Assembly: GCA_023362775.1 (NCBI GenBank)
Contig: JALMGJ010000029.1
Coordinates: forward strand, 5,925,268-5,989,267
DNA: 64,000 nt
Direction of reading: 5' to 3'
Source of the DNA: Charina bottae
Taxonomy: Eukaryota; Chordata; Lepidosauria; Squamata; Charinaidae
Below the pieces are notes generated by a model. It did no database searches. It was given only the letters and a program-made list of their open reading frames with translations, and was not told the DNA's origin. The position numbers were made by a program, and so were the translations under genes. This document shows positions 45,016 to 56,333 of the stretch, one piece after another; within the stretch, counting starts at the first letter, position 1, and each line of letters starts with the position of its first letter.

Positions 45016-45167
45016 GGATTCATAGTCTTTGGCAACTGGAAGATGCTACATTGCCTTCCCAAATATACAATTAGAAGTTCTTCTGAGTTTGCTTTTCTTT
45101 TAATGAGAGACTTTCTGAGTGGAAGGACTACCTTTGGCTTAACATTTTCATCAACAGAGTACCCCAG

Positions 45168-45215
45168 CTTTTTATTTATTTATTTATCATACTTATATCC
45201 CACCCATCTCCCTCC
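45168..45215 (-). mobile_element. L2 3'-tail remnant
   Basis: A TTTA repeat then tatcccacccatctccct, about 50 bases. Confidence 0.45.
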
Positions 45216-47342
45216 AAAGAATTTTTGGTAATTCCACTTTTAAAACGCACAACTGTGAGGAGTGAAACAAAGGAAATTGGCATCCTTGAAAGCAGCAATA
45301 TCCCTGTAATATATCACAGAGTATGCTATTACCGGTGCTTGGAATAGATAAAGAGCAGAGCATTATTCTGGAAAAGCAGCTTCTACAGGAAGACAAATCA
45401 AATTGACGTTAACCAGGATGAGAGACTGGCTTTTCAGGCCGAGATACAAAACTTCGGTTCCTACTGTGAAATAGTCACTTTCTGGAAAGATTCCTATTAT
45501 AACTTCAATTTATTTTCCAGGACTGAAAATAGCCTGCTTCTCTTTTCCTGACAGGAACCTAATTAAAACAGCTTGTAAACTACAGAAACTGTTATTCCAC
45601 ATCTATTTCCCATATTCACCCACTCTCTTTGTTTTAAAGCAGATGTGTGGTTGGTCAAAATATTCTTTCAGTACACATTTACACTGATTTTCAACCCATA
45701 TAACTCTCAGGGCTTCTTATCCAACCCCCCTCCCTAAAGCCCAGGGGATTTTGGGTTTGTGCTATGAATTCTTTGCTAGAGGCTCTAGTCATATAAAGCT
45801 TTTTTCCATGTTTCTTCAGCTGGGAGCCATAATGAAAAAGGAGCTTTAAAATGTGGAGCATAAATCTAGTCTAAATAACCAGCCGTAGAAATCTGAGCTT
45901 TTATTTTCCTTGTTGCCAAGGTTGCCATTTGCAATTTAGCATCACTTGATGGGGTCTTTTGAGCTTTGTAGAATCCTGCCCCCTTAGTTTAAAAAAAAAA
46001 ATTCTTCCCTCATATCTCCCTGATCTGTCGGTGTTTTTGGCTTCAACTGTGGTGCAATATTTGGTTACAACAGTTGATTGTAAAGGTGGTTGGATGTACT
46101 TCTTTCTCTTGTTCTCTTTCCAATTTGTTTTTGTCATTGGCATTATTCTTCAGGGACCTGTTGGTGTTGCTTTTCATGGAGTCTGTTGTAATTTCTGCAC
46201 CTAGAAAGCTAAGTATTATTATGGAGGAGATGTATGACCCTAACCCCACACGCTTGCTGCCTGGAGCAAACCCCGAGCAAAATAATGTGGCATTCTTTGG
46301 GCCTCCTAGAAGACATAGCATGTCAATGACAGTAGCATTTCCTAACTGCTTGGACAGAGATGCAGACCATGGGCTCAGAACTGGGTCATGTCTAAAAATA
46401 AGTGGGACTTGCATGATCTCATTGTGAGGAACAGGAGATGGGGTCACTCTGTTCTCAACTTCATTTCCTGATCTTTTCCCTTACAAAGAGCCTTTCAGAA
46501 AAACAGGGTATAAACAGATTAGATAATCCACCTCTACCCATCCAGCTGTCTGTCCACCCATTGACATGCCTTGGGTATCAAATATTTTTGTTCCTTAGAT
46601 TGCAAACAGATCATGATTTCTGTAGAACGACTAGCATACAGTAAATGCCCTTGGATTTGCCATGGCAGAATTGCTTAGCTGGTCTCATGAATTCAGTCAT
46701 CTGTTCAAACAAGGGAAGAGAAGCATCTTTTGGTAGGGAAAAGAAGCCCCATTCTTCCATTTGGCTACTCTAGGAGAGCAAAAGAGGTGGTCCAGGAGCC
46801 ATAAGGGTCCCACCATCATTCTTTTCAGATTCTCAGAGCCCTTCCCAAGATGGAACCAAAATGTTCAGCCCTTTTCTTTATATTTTTTGAAGTTTGGAAT
46901 GAGAATAAGGAGTAAAATGGGTACTTTAATCCCTGAGAGGGTCTATAGCACCTATTTCACTCATTAAACTTCTAAAACTTCGGCCAAAATGGCCTACTTT
47001 GGGCAGCCCCTCTAGGTAGACCAGACCAGAAAATCAACTCTACAGGAAGAGTAGAAATACACTTTATTGAGACAGGCTCTAATAACAGAATCGTGCAAGC
47101 CTGGTTGTGTTCATCCTCCCTTCCTTCTTATATCCCAGTGAATCAGACAGGCATCTGCCTGAACCGCTTCCAAATATTATTTTGATTCCCAGGACTTAAG
47201 GGATGTTTCAGCCCTCTTTGCCTACAGTAGGTAATGCTTCTTGCATACTTTTGTCAAGGTTATCTCCCTTACTCTCTACATCATTAAAATACTGGCTCTG
47301 AAGCCAACAGGAATTGCACAGTTCTGGCCTGGTATACGGCAG
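45216..47342. other. Intronic DNA, repeat-poor
   Basis: No transposon recognised over 2.1 kb. Antisense and sense frames of 117-134 codons at 46,043-46,447 overlap each other and show no family motif; not called as genes. Confidence 0.45.
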
Positions 47343-47760
47343 TGAAATTGTGCCCCTCCAGATATTGCTAAACTACCGACTGTCGAACGAAAGGACACAC
47401 AGGTTGGCAGTTCGAGACCGGGAAGCACCGCGTAACAGGGTGAGCTCCCGTTCTCGCCCAGCTCCTGCCAACCTAGCAGTTCGAAAGCATGTAAAAATGC
47501 AAGTAGATAAACAGGTACCACTCCGGTGGGAAGGTAACAGCGTTCTGTGCGCCTTGGTGTTTAGTCATGCTGGCCACATGACCACGGAAGCGTCTATGGA
47601 CAACGCTGGCTCCCTCGGCAGAGAATCGGAGATGAGCACCGCCCCCTAGAGCTGGATACGACTGGAAGGGGAAACCTTACCTTACTTACAACTCCCAACA
47701 GTCGTATCCAGCATAGCCAGCACTGAGGGATGCTGGGAACTGTAGTTCAGCCATTTGTAT
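47343..47760. repeat. hAT-like MITE split by the SINE
   Basis: The left half ends gatattgctaaactac at about 47,377. The right half restarts as aactcccaacagtcg at about 47,690 and ends gtagttcagcc before 47,760. Together they resemble a known reptilian short palindrome. Boundaries approximate. Confidence 0.55.
47378..47690 (+). mobile_element. Old divergent Sauria-type SINE nested in a MITE
   Basis: The body (ctcctgccaacctagcag, gtaccactccggtggg, ctggccacatgaccacgg) is the same family as the young copies but clearly diverged. A B-box-like gcagttcgagacc remains at about 47,408-47,420. It interrupts a hAT-like palindrome whose halves lie on either side. Confidence 0.8.
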
Positions 47761-48763
47761 AGTTTGGCAATATGGGTTTCCCACCGCTCTGGCCTAATCC
47801 TTTATTGCTGTCACTTTTCTTATTCTCATAGAATATATACAAAATATGCATACAGTAAAACACACACATGTACACACTCAATTTTTCAAAGATCCTGTGA
47901 GCACAAACTTAAAGCAATACACAGTGTGGAAGAAACCCAACACTATGTTAACTACACTTTCTCCAATCTGCCCTTTCTCTAAGAACTTCAATTCCCAATG
48001 TAACAATGGCAATGCTGATTGGGAAATATGGGAGATGAAATCCACAGAAATGGAGGATTCCTGGCTTAGGCAAGGTGGTGTTAAATCAAATCTATATTTA
48101 AATGCTGTCAGAAGGAAGCTGTTCCAAAGCAGAAATCTTTAAAACTTGAAATCACTATTATAACATTAATTATTTTTTAAAAATTATCTTTAGGTATCAT
48201 TTTTAATAAATGCCCGACAAAATATATTAGCACTTACAATGAGAGCCTTGTTAGTTCAGTAATTTCAATCCACTACTCATAATCTTCGATTGTACTTCAT
48301 TAATTTACCACTTTTATTAGAAATATGACATTTCTCTGTTCCTCTTTCTCTCTCTCTCTCTTAGTATAATTAGAATTGCTTTGTAACTGGCTCTTGTATA
48401 TGAAGCTGCTTGAGGAATTTCATCTTGGTAAATTTTTATTTTAAAGGGCTAAATATATTTATTTTATGGGGCTAAATTTAATTCTTTTATATTTGCTGCA
48501 AGACACCTGTTCCTGATTCAGACAGCTACTTACTTCTCTGCGCAAATTAAGATGACTTGAGGAGAGAATTTCACTCATAGGTTGTGTGTCAGCTTTTTCA
48601 ACACCTTGAGAAAGAGTCTGTCCTTCTCAGATAGTTGATAATTTTAATTTTCTTGAAGGGCTCTGTGCTGCTTTGTTAATGATCAGAAAGCAATCTGTTA
48701 AATGTTTCCAATATGTTTCTTCGATACTGCAAAGACGAGGCTATGATGGAAGGCTTTTTCCAA
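47761..48763. other. Intronic DNA with possible conserved stretch
   Basis: 47,985-48,050 looks like a worn palindromic MITE (ttcaattcccaatgtaac). 48,480-48,660 appears repeat-free and of balanced composition. Confidence 0.4.
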
Positions 48764-48859
48764 CATACTGGCATTTTGTGTATTGTCGAAGGCTTTCACG
48801 GCCGGAGTTCAATGGCTGTTGTGGGTCTTCCGGGCTGTGTGGCCGTGTTCTGGAAGTTG

Positions 48860-48908
48860 TGGTTCCTAACGTTTCGCCAGCATCTGTGGCCGGCATCTTC
48901 AGAGGGCA
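48860..48908 (-). ncRNA. Hammerhead-like motif, left arm of the 48.8-kb dimer
   Basis: Antisense CTGAAGA at 48,902-48,896; stem II GCCGGC/GCTGGC (one G-T pair) with loop CACAGAT; GAAAC then GTT at 48,875-48,868. Stem I CCT/AGG adjoins the core. The best-formed family 3 copy. Confidence 0.7.
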
Positions 48909-49060
48909 GGAGCACAGATAGAAGCAAAATCTCTGTGCCCAGGTAGAGTGGCAATGTTCTATTTATAGAGCTAAATTATAGGAGATTAGGTGGGGTTTTT
49001 TTTTTTTTTTGTATAGAACATTGCCACTCTACCTGGGCACAGAGATTTTGCTTCTATCTG

Positions 49061-49111
49061 TGCTCCTGCCCTCTGAAGATGCTGGCCACAGATGCTGGCG
49101 AAACGTTAGGA
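49061..49111 (+). ncRNA. Hammerhead-like motif, right arm of the 48.8-kb dimer
   Basis: CTGAAGA at 49,073-49,079; stem II GCTGGC (49,081-49,086) with GCTGGC (49,094-49,099), kept by two adjacent G-T pairs; GAAAC at 49,100-49,104; GTT; stem I CCT (49,070-49,072) with AGG (49,108-49,110). Confidence 0.65.
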
Positions 49112-49183
49112 ACCACAACTTCCAGAACACGGCCACACAGCCCGGAAGACCCACAACAGCCATACTGGCATTTCTTCACAATG

Positions 49184-49326
49184 CAATTGTGCACTTGGGC
49201 ACAGAGAGAATCTTCTAGCTGTGCTCCTGTCCTCTGAAGATGCCAGCCACAGCTACTGGCGAAACGTTAGGAACCAAAACTGCCAGAACACGGCCACACA
49301 GCCCGGAAAACCCACAGCAACCATCA
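49184..49326 (+). mobile_element. PLE family 3 single tail copy
   Basis: A diverged third unit directly after the dimer, from about gcacttgggcacagagagaa to cccacagcaacca. A possible short target duplication gcaattg is at 49,183-49,189 and 49,327-49,333. No coding capacity. Confidence 0.72.
49225..49273 (+). ncRNA. Hammerhead-like motif, family 3 single copy
   Basis: CTGAAGA at 49,234-49,240; stem II GCCAG/CTGGC (49,242-49,246 with 49,256-49,260), loop of nine; GAAAC at 49,261-49,265; GTT; stem I CCT/AGG. The loop differs from the other family 3 copies while the pairing is kept. Confidence 0.68.
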
Positions 49327-49333
49327 GCAATTG

Positions 49334-50658
49334 AAGATCTTTCCACCGTCCTTGGGTCAATGGCTATATGGCTACTTCTCACTTGTGGGACGGGAAAGAG
49401 ATGACGGGAAGGCACTGATGGGAACAAGGAAGAAGAAAGAGGTTGGCAGGGCATGTTTACGCCATACTTAGATGCAAGTGAGGAAAGGCTGAAGGAGAAG
49501 CCTAATGAGATGGTAAGGATCCCATCCTTCTGACACCTTCCTCCTTTGGTTCTATGCTTTGACAGCCAAGACTAAGTAATACTGCACTATCTGATCTATC
49601 TAACTCTAACTAGTGTGCCAGTTCTTGGATCCCTTCACATCTTGGATGCTTTGTTTTTTGGGCTGTTGATCTTGTTTGAGAGACAAAGAAAGAGAGAGAG
49701 AGATTTAGTTTTTAATTCTTTAAAAATATATATTCTCTCAATCCAACCCATCTATCCTTTAATTCCAATATTAAGTTAGAAGTATTTGAAGCTTTCTCAT
49801 TTTGTTTACAAAATGGCCCATGGTTGGTTACAGATGCTTCTTCACTCGTTGGATGGGTACTTAGAAAGAATTGTGTTGCCTTGTGTCCATTCATTTCTGG
49901 GTCATCTTCAAAAGCCAAGCCTATGCATGGGAATAGATTTTAAGAGCTAGGGCTGTGGCAGAGCTTGAGTGAGGGCAGCTGATGGTGGGGAGGAGGAAGT
50001 GAGAAAAAGATCTTCATGGTTACTCAGAAGAATGTTACCCTCTGTTTGGAGAAACCATTTAGCTGTCTCTGGGACTAATTTATATTACTTCCTTTCAATA
50101 GCCATTTTGCTAATGTATGCCATATGTTAATACCTTTCGTCTTTGTGATTTGTGAAGCTGTTGCTATTCCCTTTTCCTCTTGTAACCTAGAAATTTGGCA
50201 CAGGCTGGACAGATTTATGCACCTCTTTTAAAATAAATCCCAAGGCCAACCTTGTTGTTCATGACAAAGTGTTCCAGGGACCCAACAAGACTGAGCTCCA
50301 CATTCTCAAAGTCTTTGAGCTGTAAAGATGGACTTTCACAAAGAAGGTCTGTATCTGTCCTACCTTGGGAAGCACTAAAGATGTGTGGAACGTGTGCAAG
50401 CAAGAATGGGAGAGGCAGGCAGAGTTTGAGAAAATCACAGCCATGGATGGCATGAGCTAACAGCAAACTCAGGTGGGAACAGTTGTTTTTCAGAGAAGTG
50501 AAGGCGGTGCTGTGATGCTACTTTCACTTGATTCCTTATCCGCCAAAGGGTAAATCAATTCTGGGTTTAAATGCACATATTTACCACGTGTCTTCAGGAA
50601 GCCCCTCCAACTGGGTAATAGATCCGACCCACGGTAAACAATTTATTGACCACTAATT
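49334..50658. other. Intronic DNA, no recognised element
   Basis: An 83-codon antisense frame at 50,215-50,466 and an opposite 67-codon frame are unrecognised and lack splice context. Confidence 0.45.
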
Positions 50659-50858
50659 GAGAGCCAGTTTGGTGCAGTAGTTAAGGCACCAGGCTAGAAA
50701 CCGGGTGACCGGGTGTTCTAGTCCTTTTTTAGGCACGAAGCCCGCTGGGGGACCTTGGGCCAGTCACTTTCTCTCAGCCCCAGGAAAATCTTGCCAAGAA
50801 AACTGCAGGGACTTGTCCAGGCAGTCACCAGGAGTCAAGACTGACTTGAAGGCACCAA
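50659..50858 (+). mobile_element. Second tRNA SINE family copy, first of a three-copy cluster
   Basis: Head gagagccagtttggtgcagt through tail gacttgaaggcacc, followed by an A-run at 50,859-50,868 that leads straight into the next copy. Confidence 0.85.
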
Positions 50859-50868
50859 AAAAAAAAAG

Positions 50869-51057
50869 AGTTTGATCTAGTTGCTTAAGGTGTTAGACTA
50901 GGAACACAGAGAGCTGAATTCTAGTTCTGTTTTAGGCACAGAAGCCAGCTGGGTGACTTGGGACCATCAGTCACTTTCTTTCAGCCCTAGGAAGAAGGCA
51001 ACGGCAAACCATTTCCAAAAATGTTGCCTAGAAAACTGCATGGACTTAACCAGGAAT
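50869..51057 (+). mobile_element. Second tRNA SINE family copy, diverged, tandem to the previous
   Basis: Same body order (ttaggcacagaagccagctg, aggcaacggcaaaccatt, gaaaactgcatggactta), more substitutions than its neighbour. Loses similarity near 51,057. Confidence 0.75.
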
Positions 51058-51106
51058 AATAATGATTATAATAACAACTATTATTTCCTAATGCTTATTA
51101 TTTATT

Positions 51107-51316
51107 TTTGGTGCCTTCCTGGAGACTGCCTGGACAAGTCCCTGCAGTTTTCTTGGCAAGATTTTCAGAAGTGGCTTGCCACTGCCTCCTTCCTAGGGCT
51201 GAGAGAGAGGGACTGGCCTGAGGTCACCCAGCTGGCTTTGTGTCCAAGGCAGGACTAGAACTCACGGTCTCCTGGTTTCTAGTCCGGTGCCTTAACCACT
51301 ACCCCAAACTGGCTTT
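51107..51316 (-). mobile_element. Second tRNA SINE family copy, inverted relative to the two before
   Basis: Antisense: tggtgccttcctggagactg at the low end, and cggtgccttaaccactac plus aaactggct (the head) at the high end. With the + copies it forms an inverted pair about 250-450 bases apart. Confidence 0.85.
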
Positions 51317-51932
51317 CTTTCTAATGCTTCTTATACCCTAAATGTCAGGTTCATGAAGCGTTTATGGCCAGTTACATTGACCAGTTAAATTGTTTGTGAC
51401 TCAAACTCATTTTTAAAAAATATTTGTTGTTTAGGATAGATTCAAAATTAAACGCAGGTTGGCTCCTCCCTATCTTGAAAGGCAGATTTTTTCCCCCTGT
51501 ATTTTGCCGTTATACACTTTTCGATCCTGAGCTTCCAAGCTGCTCTTTCTAAATACAGGAATCAGATGGCTCTGGCCGATGTGTGAAATGTCTCTCCTCC
51601 ATTGTAGCCCTGGGACCGCAGTGCTGCAACTCTTCCAAAAGTTCTCTTTTAAAGGTTTGTGTTCATGTGGCTAGATAGCTAGATGTGATCCTGCATCAGG
51701 TCCTCTGGCTCCTTTCCAGAATTAGACAATCACTTTCTTATTTGATTTTTGTAAAGATTGTTTACTTAAGTATGGGTGCTCCTTATCCAAAGCTAAAATA
51801 AATCCTGGATTTTATACTTTTCCTACAAACTATTGCATTTTGTTTTGTTTTATTTAACCCATGGAAAAATTGCATACCCCCTCCAAAGCAAACTCTTCTT
51901 TATTACGTTGGCATGGTTGCAAGAGTGCCACA

Positions 51933-52112
51933 CAGGGGTGTCCACAGGGTATGGTCAAAGAAGTCAAGAGGTTGGCCACGACAGTGCAATTGAAGCTCCG
52001 CTTGATTTTTATGTGTGTCATGGAGCTTCACATAAAAAACGCGCAGGAGCTTCAATCACACCATCGTGGCTGCCATCTTGACTATTTTGACCATACCCTG
52101 TGGACACCCCTA
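51933..52112. mobile_element. Family C MITE, perfect 8-bp TSD
   Basis: 180 bp, ends caggggtgtccacagggtat / accctgtggacacccct. Target gtgccaca at 51,925-51,932 and 52,113-52,120. Confidence 0.9.
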
Positions 52113-52120
52113 GTGCCACA

Positions 52121-54364
52121 GGTGGAGTGGGAAAACGTGTTCCCAGTTCTATTCCCACTTTATCATTAGGAAGGAAGGAGTGATCTGAAAATACCACTTC
52201 GCTCTACAACCCCCTTAAGGAACCCAGTGCGAGACGTCCCACTCCTTTCTTTCCTGCAGCTCGTATGAAAAGTGGCAGAAGATTGTGAGAATCGTAATCC
52301 AAAATCACTGGAGGACATAAATTGCTTGTCCCTGCTTTGGGCCTCTTTTCATCTGTTCAGAAGGGCTGGGCCTCCTTCAGCCACATCTCAGAACCTCGTG
52401 ATTCCTCATTAGTTCTTCTCCGTGGCCATGTGTGTTGCTTATGGAGCACAGGTCAAGTGACTACTGGGAGAAGCCATCTGGGCTGTGTGTGTCATAAAAC
52501 AGGAAGGCTTATATAGACGTGAATCAGGGCTTCCTGTTAGCAGGAAAGGCAGCTCCTGGAGGCCAGAGGTATGCCATGTATCACCTGATTCCGGTGAAGG
52601 AAATGAGTTGCGCAGCAGTGTCCCATCTGTTTCCCACGTATGGGCTTGTTTTCACAGTAGCTGATCTACAGGGCAGCAAATGCATCTCAAACGGTCCCAC
52701 TTCACGGTAGAGGAATCAACTGTTCTCCTATTTAAACAGACAAACCAACAAACAGGCCTTCTTGCATATCAATAATCACTGGTCTTCAACACATGCCATA
52801 TCAGAATGGTATGTCCAATCTATCTTCCTTTAAGCACTCAGAGCAGAAAGATACAGATGTTAAATTATGTCATGTCCCAATGTATGGGGCTTTACATGGT
52901 GGTGGTCTGTGCAACTCATGGAGCGGGACCTTTTACTGAGTCAAGGCCTCCTTAAGTGTATATAGCGAAAAATTTAAAAATAGGGCCTCCAAAGCATCAT
53001 CATAAAAGGTGGGACTTGGGTGTGAAAATGTGAGCGCCATACCCTACATGAAGTAGCATTTTCAGAAATTTACAGTGGTGACGGAGGCCATCAGATAATG
53101 TCAGGCTTGATAAGTCAGTTTTTATAAGCATTTTCCTCTTTTCATGGGGAAAATATTGGAGGATGAGAATTTATCAATTGCTATTAATCCACAAAGTAAG
53201 ATTAATACAGTTCATGATTCAAGAAACAATTGGATGGGATGTTTATTCCAATAATGGAGATCACTCCTTGACCACAGTTTTTCAAATGTGAAGTCTTAAA
53301 GTTGTCAGGTCTGGGTCATCTTTTTTTTCCCTGTTTTTTTTTGGGGCTTCCTACTACGCCATTTTGTTCTCCTGGGCCTTCAGCCCTGTGCATCTTGAAA
53401 TACTCAGTATACTTCCTATGTGATGTGTATAGCAACCTGCCACTATTCTGAAGATCTTCAGGTATATTGGACTTTACTTCCCATGCTGGTTGGGAGTTAT
53501 GGGAGCTGAACTCCCGCCACATCTGAAGGGCATCAGTTTGCAGATGAGTGAGAATGCAAATAAACACTCTTTGGATGTCTTATAAGTGATATAAACTCTT
53601 CCTTCTCTTTCCTTATTCATCATTATTCTTGCATCCACTGACCGTTTGCTTCTTCTCGAGTTCATTAAATCTGCAGGCTGTTTCCTTTAACATCCAGTGA
53701 TGCAGGCTGTTTATCTGGAATGATTATCATCTGTATACCTTTCCTTTTTCCAATTAAGATAGCCTTTATCACTAATGGTTTTTCCTTTGCCTCGGTTGCT
53801 TTCTAATCATCTTCATTTTTTTCATACTAAACATATCTGTAGGCCATTCATTCAATATGGACATCCACTTTAGACTTACCCTATCGTAAATTGTCCTTGT
53901 TTATCAGTCAGGCATTTTTCTGTCTACCACAGCCCTTCCCAACTTGGCAATCTCTGTGTCTGTTATGCTACAATTCCTGGCCAGCATGATCTTTAGAGGG
54001 CTTGTGGGGATGGGATGCTCCTTTGCAGTGTTCTTTAAATTATGTTTCATGGAACATCAATGTCCTCCAAGCTGCTTTAAAAGGTTCCAAGAGCTGTTTT
54101 GGAGTTCTTATAGCCATATGCGATTCAGGAAGTTTCACTAGCCAAATTAGGACCTCTTCATGAATGAAGAGATGTTGGCAAATCCTTCCTCAGACATCAC
54201 TTTGAAACAACAGGGGAAAAATATCCTAGAAGACTTTTGGATGAAAGTTTGCAGAGAATATGAGCTTTTAATCAGAAAGACACTGCAAAGACATCCTGTT
54301 ATCTTTTCCTTCCAATTATATTTGTGAAAAATGGATTTTGAGTGCTTTTCACTACAACCTTCTC
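52121..54364. other. Intronic DNA, no recognised element
   Basis: 53,468-53,530 resembles one arm of a worn hAT palindrome (ttgggagttatgggagctga). Nothing else supported. Confidence 0.45.
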
Positions 54365-54705
54365 AATAGTAGCGCCCACCCTTTGGAATATGCTGCCCCC
54401 AGAGGTGAGGCAGGCCCCATCGCTCCCGGCCTTCAGAAAGAACTTAAAGACCTGGTTCTGCCGCCTTGCGTGGGGGGGGTGGAACAGCTCCTCTTGGGGA
54501 TGGCTGGTACCATAGAGCCCTTTTAAACATCGACCCATCAAATCTTGGATTTTGTATTTAAATTTATTGTACTGGAGAATATTTATATACGCTGTTTTAA
54601 TTGTTGAAATTTAACTGTTGATTTTTTGTAAACCGCCCAGAGTTCCCTTGCGGGGAGATGGAGCGGTAAATACAAGTCGAATTATAAATAAATAAAATAA
54701 AAACT
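54365..54705 (+). mobile_element. L2 LINE 3' fragment
   Basis: Starts at gtagcgcccaccctttggaa in the C-terminal codons, has a G-run at about 54,473, a 3' UTR with gtaaaccgcccagagttccc, and a short AAAT-type tail. Confidence 0.85.
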
Positions 54706-55783
54706 GAATATCCAAAGAGGCTGGATGTTACGATGACGCTAAGACTTTCTTCAGCAATGCTCATTCATCATGAATAGTTGCCATCTTGATGTGAGATTTA
54801 TCCATCCCCTCAAATTTTGAGAATTATGCATTATGCAATTATAAAACATATATGGTGGTGTTGCAGGGATAAGTAATCTGCAGTCCCAGATCTCAATGGC
54901 ATTCACCGGAGGGGAGAAAAACGTCAAGATGACGGTTGTGTCCAGATGACTGAAGCCCTGCCCCTTTTTAATGTATGTCACACGTGCCCTTCTTTGAGGC
55001 CACTCGAAACTCTAATGGCCAAAATCAATCAAAATGTTGCAGAAATATAAAATAGTCATCTTTGTAGCGATATTGCATCAGGTTGCAGGGGTACAGCATC
55101 TCACAAAACCAGCTCAAGGTGAACATTTCAGACAGATTTTTTTATAGTAAAAATAAAGAACACCAGGAAAATAAGCCCTTTGGGATTTTAAAAAAATCTA
55201 CATTAATACATTAATACATCTGATTTGGGGGGGGGGGGAAAGAAGACCAAAATATAGAGGGGCAGCTGCCTACAAAGATGAAAGAAGGGATTTTTAAAAT
55301 TGCAAGTAATTAAAATTACCTTCTGTAATCAGATGTTATTTGCACAAGTGCTGTTTCTTAAGTCACTATGATTCATGTAAGAAAGAGAAATAAAGAGCTA
55401 TAAACTGGCATCCTGCAGAACAATGGAGGTGAAAAGAAAGCCCAGATGTATTGTGGGTACATCCAGCACAAATGTGGGACAACAAAGTACAGGAATGGCT
55501 AGAAATGCAAGTAGGTCCCAGTTGGTCAGAGTGAATTAGCACTGAGCAAGTGCAGTGGGATTTGGGATCCGGTGAAGTGACAGTTATGTCTCTCCATCCC
55601 ATTCAGTCTGAAAGAGAAAGAGATTTCAGGCTTCGTTCCCCTGCGAGGTAGTTCTCAGAGTCGAGCTACCTGCTTGGCATGTGAAAAGTTCCAGATTCCC
55701 AACACCTTCAGTTGAAAGAGAACTTGATTGCAGGATGTGTGGAAAGACCTACGGAAGAAAGCCACTTCAGTTAGATAGGCAGG
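54706..55783. other. Intronic DNA, possible worn family C MITE
   Basis: 54,885-54,975 (gtcaagatgacggttgtg, actgaagccctgcccctttt) may be half of a family C MITE. A G-run lies at 55,227-55,238. Confidence 0.4.
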
Positions 55784-55791
55784 TAGTCGAA

Positions 55792-55938
55792 CAGGGGTGT
55801 CCACAGCGTGTAATCAAAAATGTCAAAATGGTGGCCACTGCCTTTTTTTTGTGTGCAGCAGACATGAAAGATGGAGCTTTGATCACACCATGGTGGCCAA
55901 AAGCTTGAATTTTTCCCCATACCCTGCAGTCACACGTC
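55792..55938. mobile_element. Family C MITE, 8-bp TSD
   Basis: 147 bp, left end caggggtgtccacagcg, right end ataccctgcagtcacacgtc. Target tagtcgaa/tagtccaa at 55,784-55,791 and 55,939-55,946. Confidence 0.82.
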
Positions 55939-56333
55939 TAGTCCAAGCTGTTCTAAGATTATTATTATTATTCGTGTCAGAAGCATCACAGTTAAAAAAC
56001 AGACTATAGAGCATAACATTTAACATGTGAAATATACAAGTTAAAATATATAACAATTAGACAAATCTTGCCCAAAAACTGGCAACATTAATTGTGTTCT
56101 GTCGTGCTGTCATGAGATCCTCAAGTGTGCATTGATCAGGGCACAAAGGACAAGTGTACATAGGTGTTGTTGTCTGCAAGTCTCCACAATCACAAAGATA
56201 GCTAAGATAATAAAAAATAAATTCTAAGATGTTCTAAGGTAGCTTCCTATTATTACTTTAGGACCCCTTTACATCCCCTTGGAGGTGAGAACTAGATAAG
56301 CCATTGGGCAAGGCATATACTCTTTTAGTTTTC

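Larger units (their letters stand above)
48777..49160. mobile_element. PLE family 3 inverted dimer, 384 bp, 13-bp target duplication
   Basis: Two copies of one tail unit lie head to head: antisense 48,777-48,965 and sense 49,012-49,160, with a T-rich spacer. Each arm has a hammerhead-like core, then ttaggaaccacaacttccag, then cacacagcccggaagaccca. The direct repeat catactggcattt is at 48,764-48,776 and 49,161-49,173, so the inverted dimer was inserted as a unit. No ORF. Assignment to PLEs rests on the hammerhead core and the 13-14-bp target duplications shared with the coding PLEs here. Confidence 0.8.

Noticed and set aside
46043..46447. 134-codon antisense and 117-codon sense frames over the same DNA
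   Set aside because: Mutually overlapping, no family resemblance, no exon signals; treated as chance.
50215..50466. 83-codon antisense frame that looks moderately protein-like
   Set aside because: I do not recognise it, and neither splice sites nor a polyA/processed-pseudogene signature is visible.
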